Source: Cystobacterineae bacterium
Lineage (GTDB): Bacteria > Myxococcota > Myxococcia > Myxococcales > Myxococcaceae
Direction of reading: 5' to 3'
Assembly: GCA_009782175.1 (NCBI GenBank)
Contig: WRKR01000019.1
Location: 1 to 52,969, forward strand
DNA: 52,969 nt
The notes beneath the pieces are model-generated. The model did not search any database. It saw nothing but the letters and a program-made list of their open reading frames with translations, and was not told where the DNA came from. Every line of letters begins with the position of its first letter. Within the stretch, counting starts at the first letter, position 1. The position numbers and the translations under genes are program-made. Below are positions 7,694-16,645 of the stretch, piece after piece.

Positions 7694-9844
7694 ATGCATA
7701 GCAAACGCTTTGTTGGTTTAGGCTTTGCCCTTGTAGGTTGGCTTGTAGGTTGGCTCGTCAGCGCGTCTGCCTGGGCAGATGAGGGCATGTGGACTTTTGA
7801 CGCTTTGCCCAAAGCCGCGCTGAAGAAGGACTATGGCTTTGAAGCGCCTGAAGCATTTTGGAAACACATGCAAAAGGCCTCCTTGCGTATTGCCGGAGGT
7901 TGCTCCGCCAGCTTTGTTTCGCCTCAAGGCCTTGTGATGACAAACCACCACTGCGTTATTGAGTGCATTGAGCATCTGTCTTCGCGCTCTGTGGACCACG
8001 TTAAAAACGGCTTCTGGGCACAGCAGCCTCGGCAAGAGAAGCGTTGCCCGGAAATGGAGCTGAACCAGCTTGTGGACATTATGGATATTACGCAGCCGGT
8101 GAAAGAGGCCACCCAAAACCTCTATGGGCCCGCATTCAAACACGCTTTCAATGAGATCAGCTCTCAACTGCAAAAAGAATGTCAAAGCGCCCCCCATTTG
8201 CGTTGTGAGGTGGTCAGCCTCTATCGCGGCGGCTTCTATCACCTCTATAAATACCAAAAATATTCAGACGTGCGCTTGGTATTCGCCCCTGAAGTGGCCG
8301 TCGCCTTCTTCGGTGGAGACTTAGACAACTTCACCTATCCCCGATATAACCTGGACGTCAGCTTTCTGCGCGCCTATGGGGCGGATGGCAAACCCCTCTC
8401 TACCCCCTATTATTTCAAATGGAGTTTTGAAGAGCCCAAAGAAGGGGAGTTGGCCTTTGTTTCAGGAAACCCCGGTGGAACCAGTCGCCTGCTCACCACA
8501 GCTCAGCTTCGCTATGTTCGGGACTATGCGTGGCCGCGGCGCATTGCACGCCTTTCTGAGTTGCGCGCCATGCTTCAAGCCTATGGAGAGCGTGGCGCTG
8601 AAGAAAAACGTACCGCAACTACCTGGTTGTTTATGGTTGAAAACTCCCTCAAGGTTATTAAAGGCAGGCACGCAGCCTTGGCCGATAGACATTTTTTCAA
8701 TGCCAAAATGGCCGAAGAGAAGGCACTCCAAAACAAAGTCAACGCCTCTGCGGAGTTGAAAGAGTTTGCTTCGGTGTGGAGCTCCATTGAAAACCTTGTG
8801 GCCAAACAAACACGCTATGCCGCAGAATATGTTGCCATTGAGGATGCTTTTCGGACTTCAACACTTTTTGCTTTTGCCAAAACGCTGGTGCGGGCCGCAG
8901 AAGAGAGGGAAAAACCCAACGCAAGCCGTTTGTCAGAATATATAGATGCCAACTTGCCCAACATTGAAACGTGGTTGACAAGCAATGTACCCCTCTATCC
9001 CAAACTTGAAACCGCCCTCTTGAAATTTGAGCTTGAAAAAATGCGCGAAGCCCTGGGCGTAGATCACCCCTTTGTGAAAAAATTGCTGGGCAAAGAAACG
9101 CCTGCTCGCGTCGCTGCCCGCCTGGTGTCCCAAACCAAGCTGGCCAATGTGAAGGTGCGTGAAAAACTGTGGAAAGAAGGCGTCAAAGGAAGCGCAGATG
9201 CCATGCTTTTGTTTGCCAAGCTGGCTGACTCAAGCAGCCGTGCCATTCGCCAAACCTGGGAAACCGAAGTTGAAACCCCTGCCACCAAAGAAGGCGAGCG
9301 CCTGGCACAACTGCGCTTCCAGTTGTTTGGCACCACCCTCTCTCCGGATGCAACCTTCACGTTGCGCCTCTCTTATGGCCAACTCAAAGGCTATGAAGAA
9401 AATGGCCACCCCATTCCACCTTTGACACGCTTCCAGGGCCTCTTTGAGCGCGCAACCCCCTTTGAGCCTTATGTGCTTCCGGCCAAATGGCTCAAAGCCA
9501 AGCCCAAGTTAAACCTCCTTGCACCTCTTAACATGGTTACTACCCATGACATTATTGGCGGAAACTCAGGCTCCCCCATCCTCAATGCCAAAGGCGAAGT
9601 TATCGGCCTGGTGTTCGATGGCAACATCCAATCCCTGGGCGGTGACTATGTCTTCGAAGCTCAACTCAACCGCACCGTAGCTGTGCAATCCATGGGCATT
9701 GTCGAAGCCCTCGACAAAGTTTATGGCGCCAAACGCTTGTTGACGGAGCTGCATGAGGCTGCAAAAACCATAAACACCCCGGCCACCTCCCCCATACCTC
9801 AGGCGGCACCCCCTGCATTGCAACCATCCAGCGACAAACCTTAA
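7694..9844 (+). CDS. S46 family dipeptidyl-peptidase (DPP7/DPP11 type)
   Basis: S46 enzymes are periplasmic serine exopeptidases that release dipeptides from oligopeptide N-termini. A signal peptide (hydrophobic GWLVGWLV, cleavage near SAWA-DEG) is followed by the His motif VMTNHHC, the Asp-containing GGDLDNFTYPR and the nucleophile motif GGNSGSP. The residue 18 positions after the catalytic Ser is Gly. In characterised S46 enzymes Gly there goes with hydrophobic P1 preference (DPP7) and Arg with acidic preference (DPP11), so DPP7-like specificity is inferred. The ATG at 7694 has GGAGG about 10 bases upstream and gives 716 residues, close to known DPP7 lengths; longer in-frame starts would put over 30 residues before the signal peptide. 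The C-terminal tail is Pro/Ala-rich. Confidence 0.95.
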   Translation: MHSKRFVGLGFALVGWLVGWLVSASAWADEGMWTFDALPKAALKKDYGFEAPEAFWKHMQKASLRIAGGCSASFVSPQGLVMTNHHCVIECIEHLSSRSVDHVKNGFWAQQPRQEKRCPEMELNQLVDIMDITQPVKEATQNLYGPAFKHAFNEISSQLQKECQSAPHLRCEVVSLYRGGFYHLYKYQKYSDVRLVFAPEVAVAFFGGDLDNFTYPRYNLDVSFLRAYGADGKPLSTPYYFKWSFEEPKEGELAFVSGNPGGTSRLLTTAQLRYVRDYAWPRRIARLSELRAMLQAYGERGAEEKRTATTWLFMVENSLKVIKGRHAALADRHFFNAKMAEEKALQNKVNASAELKEFASVWSSIENLVAKQTRYAAEYVAIEDAFRTSTLFAFAKTLVRAAEEREKPNASRLSEYIDANLPNIETWLTSNVPLYPKLETALLKFELEKMREALGVDHPFVKKLLGKETPARVAARLVSQTKLANVKVREKLWKEGVKGSADAMLLFAKLADSSSRAIRQTWETEVETPATKEGERLAQLRFQLFGTTLSPDATFTLRLSYGQLKGYEENGHPIPPLTRFQGLFERATPFEPYVLPAKWLKAKPKLNLLAPLNMVTTHDIIGGNSGSPILNAKGEVIGLVFDGNIQSLGGDYVFEAQLNRTVAVQSMGIVEALDKVYGAKRLLTELHEAAKTINTPATSPIPQAAPPALQPSSDKP

Positions 9845-9875
9845 GCAAAAAAAGAGAGCTTGCCAAAGTGAAACC

Positions 9876-9925
9876 GGTCCATCTCCTTCCTTGTCTGAGG
9901 GGTCCATCTCCTTCCTTGTTTGAGG
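9876..9925. repeat. Two-copy 25-bp tandem repeat
   Basis: The unit beginning ggtccatctccttcc occurs at 9876-9900 and 9901-9925 with one difference. It sits in the gap between two converging genes. Confidence 0.75.
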
Positions 9926-10038
9926 ATGAAATGCAGCGGTTTCCAGGGGGAGTTTTGGGGGGGAATGATATGTTTTCACAGGGAGCCCAAAGCAGTTGAA
10001 AAGGGTTCAACATCAACTCAATGAAAGGAAGAAAAAAA

Positions 10039-10072
10039 GCAGGCCCGGAAAAACCGGACCTGCCTTTGTTTG
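10039..10072. terminator. Bidirectional rho-independent terminator
   Basis: GCAGGCCCGG (10039-10048) and CCGGACCTGC (10054-10063) form a 10-bp stem with one wobble pair and an AAAAA loop. On the minus strand the stem is followed by seven T, on the plus strand by ctttgttt. It lies between the converging S46 peptidase and VWA lipoprotein genes and can serve both. Confidence 0.85.
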
Positions 10073-10127
10073 TTCCTCCCCCCCGGGAAAATGGGGGGGA
10101 AGGGAGCGGCTATTTCAAATAAACCAC

Positions 10128-13100
10128 CTAGTCTGGTGTCCAGGTTTCCCAGGTTTGATAGGAGACGGCCACTTCGCTGTCAGGGTTGGGGCGACAAGCA
10201 CCGAAGAAAGAAATGCTTTGGTACATTCCATCATAGTCAAAGCCATTCGCTCGACTGCGTGGAACGTCGGTTGCGTCACATACATTGCCTTCGGCAGGGT
10301 TCTCCAAGGCCACGCGCAGCGAAGCGCCGATGAAGGGTTTTCGCAGCACAACACCTTGATAGCCAATTTCCCTTTCCACAACAGCCCGCATGACGAGGGG
10401 AACACCGTTTGCATTACGGATGTCTCCTAAAACACCGCCTGTTGCTTCCACAATAGCTTGAATGCGTGTGGGGACAGTGGCGGAAACCGAATCATCACCA
10501 CAGTTTGTGGCGCCTGCCGGACAATAAATGGCATGTACAGGAATGACAGCTCCGGGGCGAACAGGAGGCGTAGCAACATAGGTGATGGTCGAGCCGGTTG
10601 GATTGTTTTTGGCACGCGCGTTGGGGTTTCCCTGGAAGAAGTCAATAAAATTCTGGACTGCTTCCCTGTTGCTGGCTGTCCCAGAGCTTCTCAAACTTGT
10701 GGTTTGGTCATCAGCATCGCTTAAAATAACCACGACAATTTCAGCATCATCTCGAAGACAACGGTTTGGATCATCAGAGCAGTTCAATTGCATAAGCGCC
10801 CAGCGTGCGGCACCCAACATGCCTTCACTGGCAGAGCCGCTGATGCCAATCCAACAACCACCGTTGGTTCCATGGATGGAGTTGGTTCCACCACAGGTGG
10901 GTGCAGGAGTCGCCCACGCGGGGTGGTTGCTTGTTGAGCATGTTCCGGAGGCGTTGAGAATGCAGCCGGGGGTGCATACTCTAGCAGCGTTGCACGTGCT
11001 GTTTCGCCTCAACCAGGCCTGGAGTTGTTGCGGATCCGAAGTGAAGCCGCGAATGATGTTTCGGTTGCTGCCGCCGCCTGAGCTCAGGTGATAGGAAGAG
11101 GTCACCAAAGCCGCACGCCATTCCAGAGCGCTGCTGTTCAGAGAGGTAGCCATGGTAGTTATGGCACTGGCCAGCTGGCTTTGCTTGGTCGACATGGAGG
11201 CAGAGTCGTCAACAACAAAGAGAAAATCCACCCTTCCACTGCTGCTGGCGATGAAGCTGTCGCACTGCTTCATGCTATAGTCGAGATAGCTGGCCAAAGC
11301 AGCGCCACCGGCCACATCCTCCAGGCCGAAAGCCGCGAAACTCCCGGGTGTGTTGTCCAGTGCGACGGCCATCACCACAATGACTGTGCCATTGCTGCGA
11401 AGCACATATTGAGCCTGGACATATTGCGTGGCTGCGCTGGCCGAAGTGTCTGTCAAGCTCTCTGCTCCAGCGCCCAAGAGGGCGGTGGCGATGGCATTGA
11501 CGCGCTCCGGAGGACTCATGTTGCCTGGAATGGAGAAAGTGACTTCCAGTGCATTGGCTTCTGCTGTCGCTGCATCCCAAGAGGTGAAAGCACCCGTAAC
11601 CGCACTTCCACCGATGCTGCTCGCATGGTCGGTGGCCAATTGTCGCAACGCACTGAGGTTGCCCACGGCTGGCCCCATATGCCGCCAAGCCAGGAAGGCA
11701 ACATTTCTTGAGCCGTCAAAGCCCATGAGGCCTCTTGTGGTGCCACGTTGAATGTCTACATAGCTGTTGACAAAACTCATCGGCAACCCCATGGCTATTT
11801 GCGCGGCAAAATTTCGTCGAATGCCAATGGGAAGCGGATTTCTGCAAGCGTTGAGTATCACCGCCTCATCTCGACACCCATAGCTCTGAGTCCTGTTATG
11901 GTATACACAAATTTGCCCTTGTCCGCAGGCAGGCGTGCATGCTTCAGGGGTTGGCCTTCGGCAAATGCCACCCTGGCAGACTCGACCATCAAAACAGTCA
12001 TTGTCCTCCTCGCACAGGCCAGAGCCAGGCGTTTGGCAAGCATTGTCCACGCAAATTTGAGGGTTGTTGCAAGGAGGGTTGCACAAAGCGGGCTCATCCG
12101 GTGTTCGGCAAACGCCATTGATACAGAGCTCGTTTGTGCCGCTACAGTCGCCGTTGCCGACGCATATGGCATGGCAGTGGCGGTTAACACAAGCTTGTCC
12201 AAAGGGGCAGATGGTGCCGCCATCCTCGCACAGCGCATCAGCTACGCATGTGCCGTTGACGCAAACCAGACCTGTAGAGCAGGTGGTGCCGCCATTCTCA
12301 CACAGGTTGGGGTCCGGCACGCAGTTGCGGTTGATGCAGATTTCCCTTGGGGGGCAAATGGTGCCGCCATATCTGCACAACTCAAGGTCCATCAGTTGGC
12401 AAATATTATCCTCGCAGGTTTCGGCTTCTGTACATTGGTTGTTGTCAGTGCAGGTAGCCGGCCACTCTGTTCTGCAGGTGCCGTTGATGCAGACTTGTCC
12501 AGTGCTGCAAGGGGGGGTGCATGTGCCTGTCAGTTGACAGGTGCCATCCACACAAGCTTCAGCTTCTGCACACTCATTGCTGTTGTTGCAGGTGCCCGGT
12601 GACTCTGTTCTGCAGGTGCCGTTGATGCAGACTTGTCCAGCGCTGCAAGCGGGGGTGCATGTGCCTGTCAGTTGACAGGTGTTGTCCACGCAGGCTTCTG
12701 TTTCCGCGCATTGGCTGCTGTCGATGCATTCCGTAGGCCACTGTGTTCTGCAGCTGCCGTTGATGCAGACTTGTTCATTCTCACAAGCGGGGTTGCATGT
12801 GCCCGGCAATTGGCAAGTGCCATCCACACAAACTTCAGCTTCTGCACACTCATTGCTGTTGTTGCAGGTGCCCGGTGACTGTGTTCTGCAGGTGCCGTTG
12901 ATGCAGACTTGTCCAGCGCTGCAAGCGGGGGTGCATGTGCCCGGCAATTGGCAAATGCCATCCACGCAAGCGGTACCCGGTATGGCACTGCAGTCATTGT
13001 TGTTGGTGCACAGGGCAGGCCCCCTTGGTTGGCAGCTGCTATCGACGCAGACTTGCTCATTGTTGCAAGGGGGGGTGCAATTATCATCCGGCACTCGGCA

Positions 13101-13712
13101 AACACCTGCCACGCAAACCGCATCCGCTATGCTGCTGCAGTCACTGTCTTCGATGCACACAATTCGGCAAACATCGCTTATGCAGACTTCATCTCCAGGG
13201 CATAAGGTGCCCCCATTCTCACAGCGCTCAGGGCCCGGCAATTGGCAAATGCCACTCACGCAAATTTCGGCTTCTGCACAGTCATTGCTGTTGGTGCAGG
13301 TGGCCGGTGACTCTGTTCTGCAGGTGCCGTTGATGCAGACTTGTCCATGGGTGCACGTGGGGGTGCATGTGCCCGGCAACTGGCAGATGTTGTCCACGCA
13401 AACTTCGGCTTCTGCACAGTCGCTTCTGCTTGTGCATGGATGAGATGTTATGCAGGCGTTATTCTGGCATTGCCCCGTTGCGCAATAGGTGCCAAGGCCT
13501 GTTTCACAGGGAATTGTCGCAGGGCTTTCACAAACGCTGTTAAAGCAAATACCATTACCATTGTTACACGCGGTGCCATTCGCGGCTCCTACGCATGAGA
13601 GAACAGTTGGATTTTCCCGTGTCTCGGGTGAACCTATTTGAATACCGCCAGTGTCGCAGGCCACCCCTATGAGCAGAAGCATTCCCAAACTCAATAACTT
13701 CCATGGTCTCAT
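10128..13712 (-). CDS. Large Cys-rich repeat lipoprotein with VWA domain
   Basis: The 1194-residue protein starts at the ATG at 13712 after GGAG, with a lipoprotein signal peptide ending IGVAC. Residues about 35-640 are Cys-rich repeats of roughly 45 residues, the commonest unit pairing CSAGQVCINGTC with NECAEAEVCVDGTCQL; about eight recognisable QVCINGTC-type units occur. A linker domain follows. Then comes a von Willebrand A domain with the MIDAS motif DDSAS (VVDDSASM) and a later Asp loop (VVVILSDADDQ). The C-terminus holds several Cys and a GFDYDGMYQ segment. VWA domains bind protein ligands via a metal, so a cell-surface adhesion or scaffold role is inferred. The signal region and first Cys block resemble those of the truncated protein at 1-997. 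It is monocistronic. Confidence 0.9.
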   Translation of the reverse strand: MRPWKLLSLGMLLLIGVACDTGGIQIGSPETRENPTVLSCVGAANGTACNNGNGICFNSVCESPATIPCETGLGTYCATGQCQNNACITSHPCTSRSDCAEAEVCVDNICQLPGTCTPTCTHGQVCINGTCRTESPATCTNSNDCAEAEICVSGICQLPGPERCENGGTLCPGDEVCISDVCRIVCIEDSDCSSIADAVCVAGVCRVPDDNCTPPCNNEQVCVDSSCQPRGPALCTNNNDCSAIPGTACVDGICQLPGTCTPACSAGQVCINGTCRTQSPGTCNNSNECAEAEVCVDGTCQLPGTCNPACENEQVCINGSCRTQWPTECIDSSQCAETEACVDNTCQLTGTCTPACSAGQVCINGTCRTESPGTCNNSNECAEAEACVDGTCQLTGTCTPPCSTGQVCINGTCRTEWPATCTDNNQCTEAETCEDNICQLMDLELCRYGGTICPPREICINRNCVPDPNLCENGGTTCSTGLVCVNGTCVADALCEDGGTICPFGQACVNRHCHAICVGNGDCSGTNELCINGVCRTPDEPALCNPPCNNPQICVDNACQTPGSGLCEEDNDCFDGRVCQGGICRRPTPEACTPACGQGQICVYHNRTQSYGCRDEAVILNACRNPLPIGIRRNFAAQIAMGLPMSFVNSYVDIQRGTTRGLMGFDGSRNVAFLAWRHMGPAVGNLSALRQLATDHASSIGGSAVTGAFTSWDAATAEANALEVTFSIPGNMSPPERVNAIATALLGAGAESLTDTSASAATQYVQAQYVLRSNGTVIVVMAVALDNTPGSFAAFGLEDVAGGAALASYLDYSMKQCDSFIASSSGRVDFLFVVDDSASMSTKQSQLASAITTMATSLNSSALEWRAALVTSSYHLSSGGGSNRNIIRGFTSDPQQLQAWLRRNSTCNAARVCTPGCILNASGTCSTSNHPAWATPAPTCGGTNSIHGTNGGCWIGISGSASEGMLGAARWALMQLNCSDDPNRCLRDDAEIVVVILSDADDQTTSLRSSGTASNREAVQNFIDFFQGNPNARAKNNPTGSTITYVATPPVRPGAVIPVHAIYCPAGATNCGDDSVSATVPTRIQAIVEATGGVLGDIRNANGVPLVMRAVVEREIGYQGVVLRKPFIGASLRVALENPAEGNVCDATDVPRSRANGFDYDGMYQSISFFGACRPNPDSEVAVSYQTWETWTPD
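11858..13440 (-). repeat. Degenerate Cys-rich coding repeat block
   Basis: Many related segments encode GQVCINGTC and CVDGTCQLPGTC units. Several copies are nearly identical in DNA (for example near 12600-12670 and 12890-12950), which points to internal duplication. They give long spurious open frames on the plus strand. Confidence 0.8.
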
Positions 13713-14194
13713 TATTTCTTCTCCTCGAAAGCTCGCTCTTCCTTCTAAGCTTTTCCAAGCTTTCGTATTTTCTCGGCCATCGCCCACTGTATTGTAATTT
13801 TCACGTACTTACAAACAACCCTGCTTTTTGAGGGTCGAAAATAAACACTCCATCTTTTGAGGAATGGCCTCCATGCTCCAACCCCCAGGAAGCACCCACA
13901 AGCTGTTTTAAGGATAAAAGGCTTATATTAAAAGCAAAAATACTCAAGGTTCACGCCTCATGGGGGCCCCGTTTCTGCCTCCCCCCCAAGCCTCTCAAAG
14001 CTGGGCTGCCATTATAAAAACTTTGGAGTGCTGTTAGTTAAGCGTTTCCAGAGGGAAACGCCATTGGATAGCTGGGGGCTTGTTTTGGGCGCGAAGGCGT
14101 GGGCCACGCCATGCCCCATGCCCCATGCCCCATGCCCCATGCCCCATGCTATACCCTTGTATAAAGCATGCCGTTGTGGCTAGAGGTTTTGCCT
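13713..14194. promoter_or_regulatory. Divergent intergenic region with heptamer repeat
   Basis: No gene is seen. It separates the VWA lipoprotein (minus) from Sua5 (plus) and should hold both promoters, though no convincing -35/-10 pair stands out. At 14111-14149 the heptamer atgcccc is repeated five times in a row plus a partial copy, ending about 45 bp before the Sua5 start. Confidence 0.5.
14111..14149. repeat. Heptanucleotide tandem repeat (atgcccc)x5
   Basis: Five perfect copies of a 7-bp unit plus a partial copy lie just upstream of the Sua5 gene. Such short repeats can change copy number by slippage. Confidence 0.9.
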
Positions 14195-15163
14195 ATGGAC
14201 GAGAAAGCGCTCCATGGGGCTGTTGAAAAGGCCGTTGAAGTTTTAAAGCAAGGCGGCCTTGTGGCTTTGCCCACGGAAACTGTTTATGGCTTGGCGGCCG
14301 ACGCCCTTAACTCCGAGGCTGTTGCGAAGGTGTTTGCCGCCAAAGCTCGCCCCCACAAGCACCCCCTGATTGTGCACCTGGGCAGCATGGAGGAGTTAAG
14401 CCAGTGGGCCCACAACATTCCGGAGCTTGCGTGGAAGCTGGCCAAGCAATTTTGGCCGGGGCCTCTCACTTTGTTGCTTCAGCGAAGGCCTGAGGTACCT
14501 GAAGCCATTGTGGGAGGACAAAAAACCATTGCCTTGCGTATACCTTCTCACCCTGTGGCTTTAGCCGTTTTGAAAGCCTTCAAAAGTGGGGTTGTTGCCC
14601 CCTCAGCCAACTCCTTTGGGCACTTAAGCCCCACTTTGGCGGAGCATGTGAGGCAGGGTTTGAAGGAGAAGGTGGACTGGGTTTTGGACGGTGGCCCTTG
14701 TTGCATTGGCATTGAGTCCACCATTGTAGATTTAAGCCGAGAAAGGCCCAGCATTGCCCGCCCGGGAGGCCTTTCGGCGGAGGCTTTGGCGCAGGTGTTG
14801 GGTTTTCTCCCTGAACGGGGCATAAACGCGCAACCTGTACCCGGCTCTGCGCATGCCCACTATGCCCCCCAGACGCGGCTTGTTTTGGCAAAACCTGAGG
14901 CGCTTGAAAGCTGTGCAACACAGCTTTGTGCCGAGGGGAAGAGGGTGGCTGTTTTGCATCCGCAAAAAATGGCCCTCCCTGAAAATGCCCAATGGGTTTG
15001 TATACCCGAGGACTTGCCTCAACTCGCGCATAGGCTTTATGCGGTGCTGCATGAGCTTGACAAACAACGGTTTGACGTTTTGCTGACAAGCCTCCCTCAG
15101 GCCGACGGCCTGGGGAGTGCGCTTTGTGACAGGCTTGTGCGCGCGGCCAATGCTTCTCTTTGA
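14195..15163 (+). CDS. L-threonylcarbamoyladenylate synthase, Sua5 type
   Basis: The enzyme makes threonylcarbamoyl-AMP from Thr, bicarbonate and ATP, the first step to the t6A37 modification of ANN-decoding tRNAs. The YrdC domain (residues about 5-200) shows LPTETVYGLA, the KARPHKHPL substrate motif and APSANSFGHLSPT. The extra C-terminal Sua5 domain (about 215-322, with HYAPQTRLV) marks the longer Sua5 form rather than short TsaC. The ATG at 14195 has AGAGG 8 bases upstream; an ATG at 14168 is in frame but lacks a site. A two-copy repeat of gcttctctttgagg spans the stop codon. Confidence 0.93.
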   Translation: MDEKALHGAVEKAVEVLKQGGLVALPTETVYGLAADALNSEAVAKVFAAKARPHKHPLIVHLGSMEELSQWAHNIPELAWKLAKQFWPGPLTLLLQRRPEVPEAIVGGQKTIALRIPSHPVALAVLKAFKSGVVAPSANSFGHLSPTLAEHVRQGLKEKVDWVLDGGPCCIGIESTIVDLSRERPSIARPGGLSAEALAQVLGFLPERGINAQPVPGSAHAHYAPQTRLVLAKPEALESCATQLCAEGKRVAVLHPQKMALPENAQWVCIPEDLPQLAHRLYAVLHELDKQRFDVLLTSLPQADGLGSALCDRLVRAANASL

Positions 15164-15229
15164 GGTGCTTCTCTTTGAGGGCCTCTCCCTGAGGTTGGTG
15201 GGTGGCGTGGAGCTTATGCGGTGAGGAGT

Positions 15230-16474
15230 TTATTTTTCAGGCTCACCCTCAAACTGCTCCTCCCCCAGGTTGAAGGCATCATGCAAGGTGCGCACGGCCA
15301 ACTCGGCATATTTCTCTTCAATGAGGCAGGAGATTTTAATTTCCGAGGTGCTAATCATCAGAATGTTGATGTTTTCGTGGAAGAGGACGTCGAAGGCCTT
15401 GGCGGCAACGCCGGCGTGGTTGCGCATGCCCACGCCGATGACGGAGACTTTGCAAACGTTGGAGTCATGCATGACTTCCATGCCATTCATGCCGTTGGGT
15501 TTGGTGCTTTCGACAATGCTCAGGGCTTTTTTAAGCTCCTTGCGTGCGACGGTGAAAGTCATGTCGGTGACGCCGTCGCGGCTGGGGTTTTGCACAATCA
15601 TATCCACGGTGACATTGGCCTCGGAGAGGGGGCCGAAAATGCCGGCGGAGACGCCGGGTTTGTCGGGGCAATTGCGCAACGTAATGCGGGCCTGATCTCT
15701 GTCGAGTGCAATTCCGGAGACGAGAACGTGTTCCATTTTTTTATCCTCTTGAATGAGCATGGTACCAGGGGCGTCGCTGAACGTAGAGCGCACGTGCACG
15801 GGCACTTTATATTTTTTGGCGAATTCGACGGAGCGGATTTCGAGCACTTTGGAGCCCATGCTGGCCATTTCCAGCATTTCGTCATAAGTAATGCGGTTCA
15901 GTTTTCGTGCATTGGAGGCGATGTTGGGGTCCGTCGTATAAACCCCATCCACATCCGTATATATGTCACACCGAAAGGCATCCAGCGCGGCGGCGAGGGC
16001 GACAGCGGAGGTATCAGAGCCGCCGCGTCCCAGAGTGCTGATGCGTCCTGAAGGGGAGATGCCCTGGAAGCCGGCGATGACGAGCACCTCATATTCAGCG
16101 AGCAGCCTATGGAGTTGGGTTTTGTCGATGGAGGAGATGCGGGCTTTGCCATAGGCGTCGTTGGTGGTTATGGGCACTTGAAAGCCCAGCACAGAGCGGG
16201 CCTTTATGCCGTCGTCTTTGAGGAGCATGGTGAAGAGGGCGGTGGAGACTTGCTCGCCGGTGGAGACGAGGGAGTCGCACTCAGCCGCGTCGGGGTTTGG
16301 CGAATATTCATTGCAGAGGGCCAAGAGGCGGTTGGTATCCCCTGCGCGAGCGGAGAGGATGACCACCATTTTAAAGCCCTCGTGCAGGCCTTTTTTGACT
16401 TTTTCCAGCACCTGCTTCATGCAAGCCAAGTCTTTGACGGAGGTACCCCCAAATTTTTGCACAAGAATACGCAC
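15230..16474 (-). CDS. lysC: Aspartate kinase
   Basis: This enzyme phosphorylates aspartate at the head of the Lys/Thr/Met/diaminopimelate pathway. The 414-residue monofunctional protein has the N-terminal KFGGTSV motif, a catalytic core with GRGGSDTSA and TDVDGVYTTDP, and two C-terminal ACT domains (about 265-340 and 345-405) that usually bind lysine and/or threonine for feedback control. The start is GTG at 16474, with AAGGA about 8 bases upstream; no ATG is close. It diverges from sppA. Confidence 0.95.
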   Translation of the reverse strand: MRILVQKFGGTSVKDLACMKQVLEKVKKGLHEGFKMVVILSARAGDTNRLLALCNEYSPNPDAAECDSLVSTGEQVSTALFTMLLKDDGIKARSVLGFQVPITTNDAYGKARISSIDKTQLHRLLAEYEVLVIAGFQGISPSGRISTLGRGGSDTSAVALAAALDAFRCDIYTDVDGVYTTDPNIASNARKLNRITYDEMLEMASMGSKVLEIRSVEFAKKYKVPVHVRSTFSDAPGTMLIQEDKKMEHVLVSGIALDRDQARITLRNCPDKPGVSAGIFGPLSEANVTVDMIVQNPSRDGVTDMTFTVARKELKKALSIVESTKPNGMNGMEVMHDSNVCKVSVIGVGMRNHAGVAAKAFDVLFHENINILMISTSEIKISCLIEEKYAELAVRTLHDAFNLGEEQFEGEPEK

Positions 16475-16645
16475 GTAGACGTCCTTTTCTACAGCTTCAG
16501 CAGCCGACTCAAAAAGCAGCTTTTTTTATAACTCAAACAAGGCCTTTGCAACTTATTTTCAAAGGAGGTTGGATGTTGATTTTTTATTGAAGTTGTCCTT
16601 TATGGGTGTGCTTTGGAAGCAAGCACTCTGGAAACGAGAAAGCAT

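Noticed and set aside
11748-12602. Long plus-strand frame opposite the Cys repeats
   Set aside because: Caused by the repetitive codons of the minus-strand gene; no SD or motif.
15221-16051. Plus-strand frame opposite lysC
   Set aside because: The minus strand is a complete aspartate kinase.
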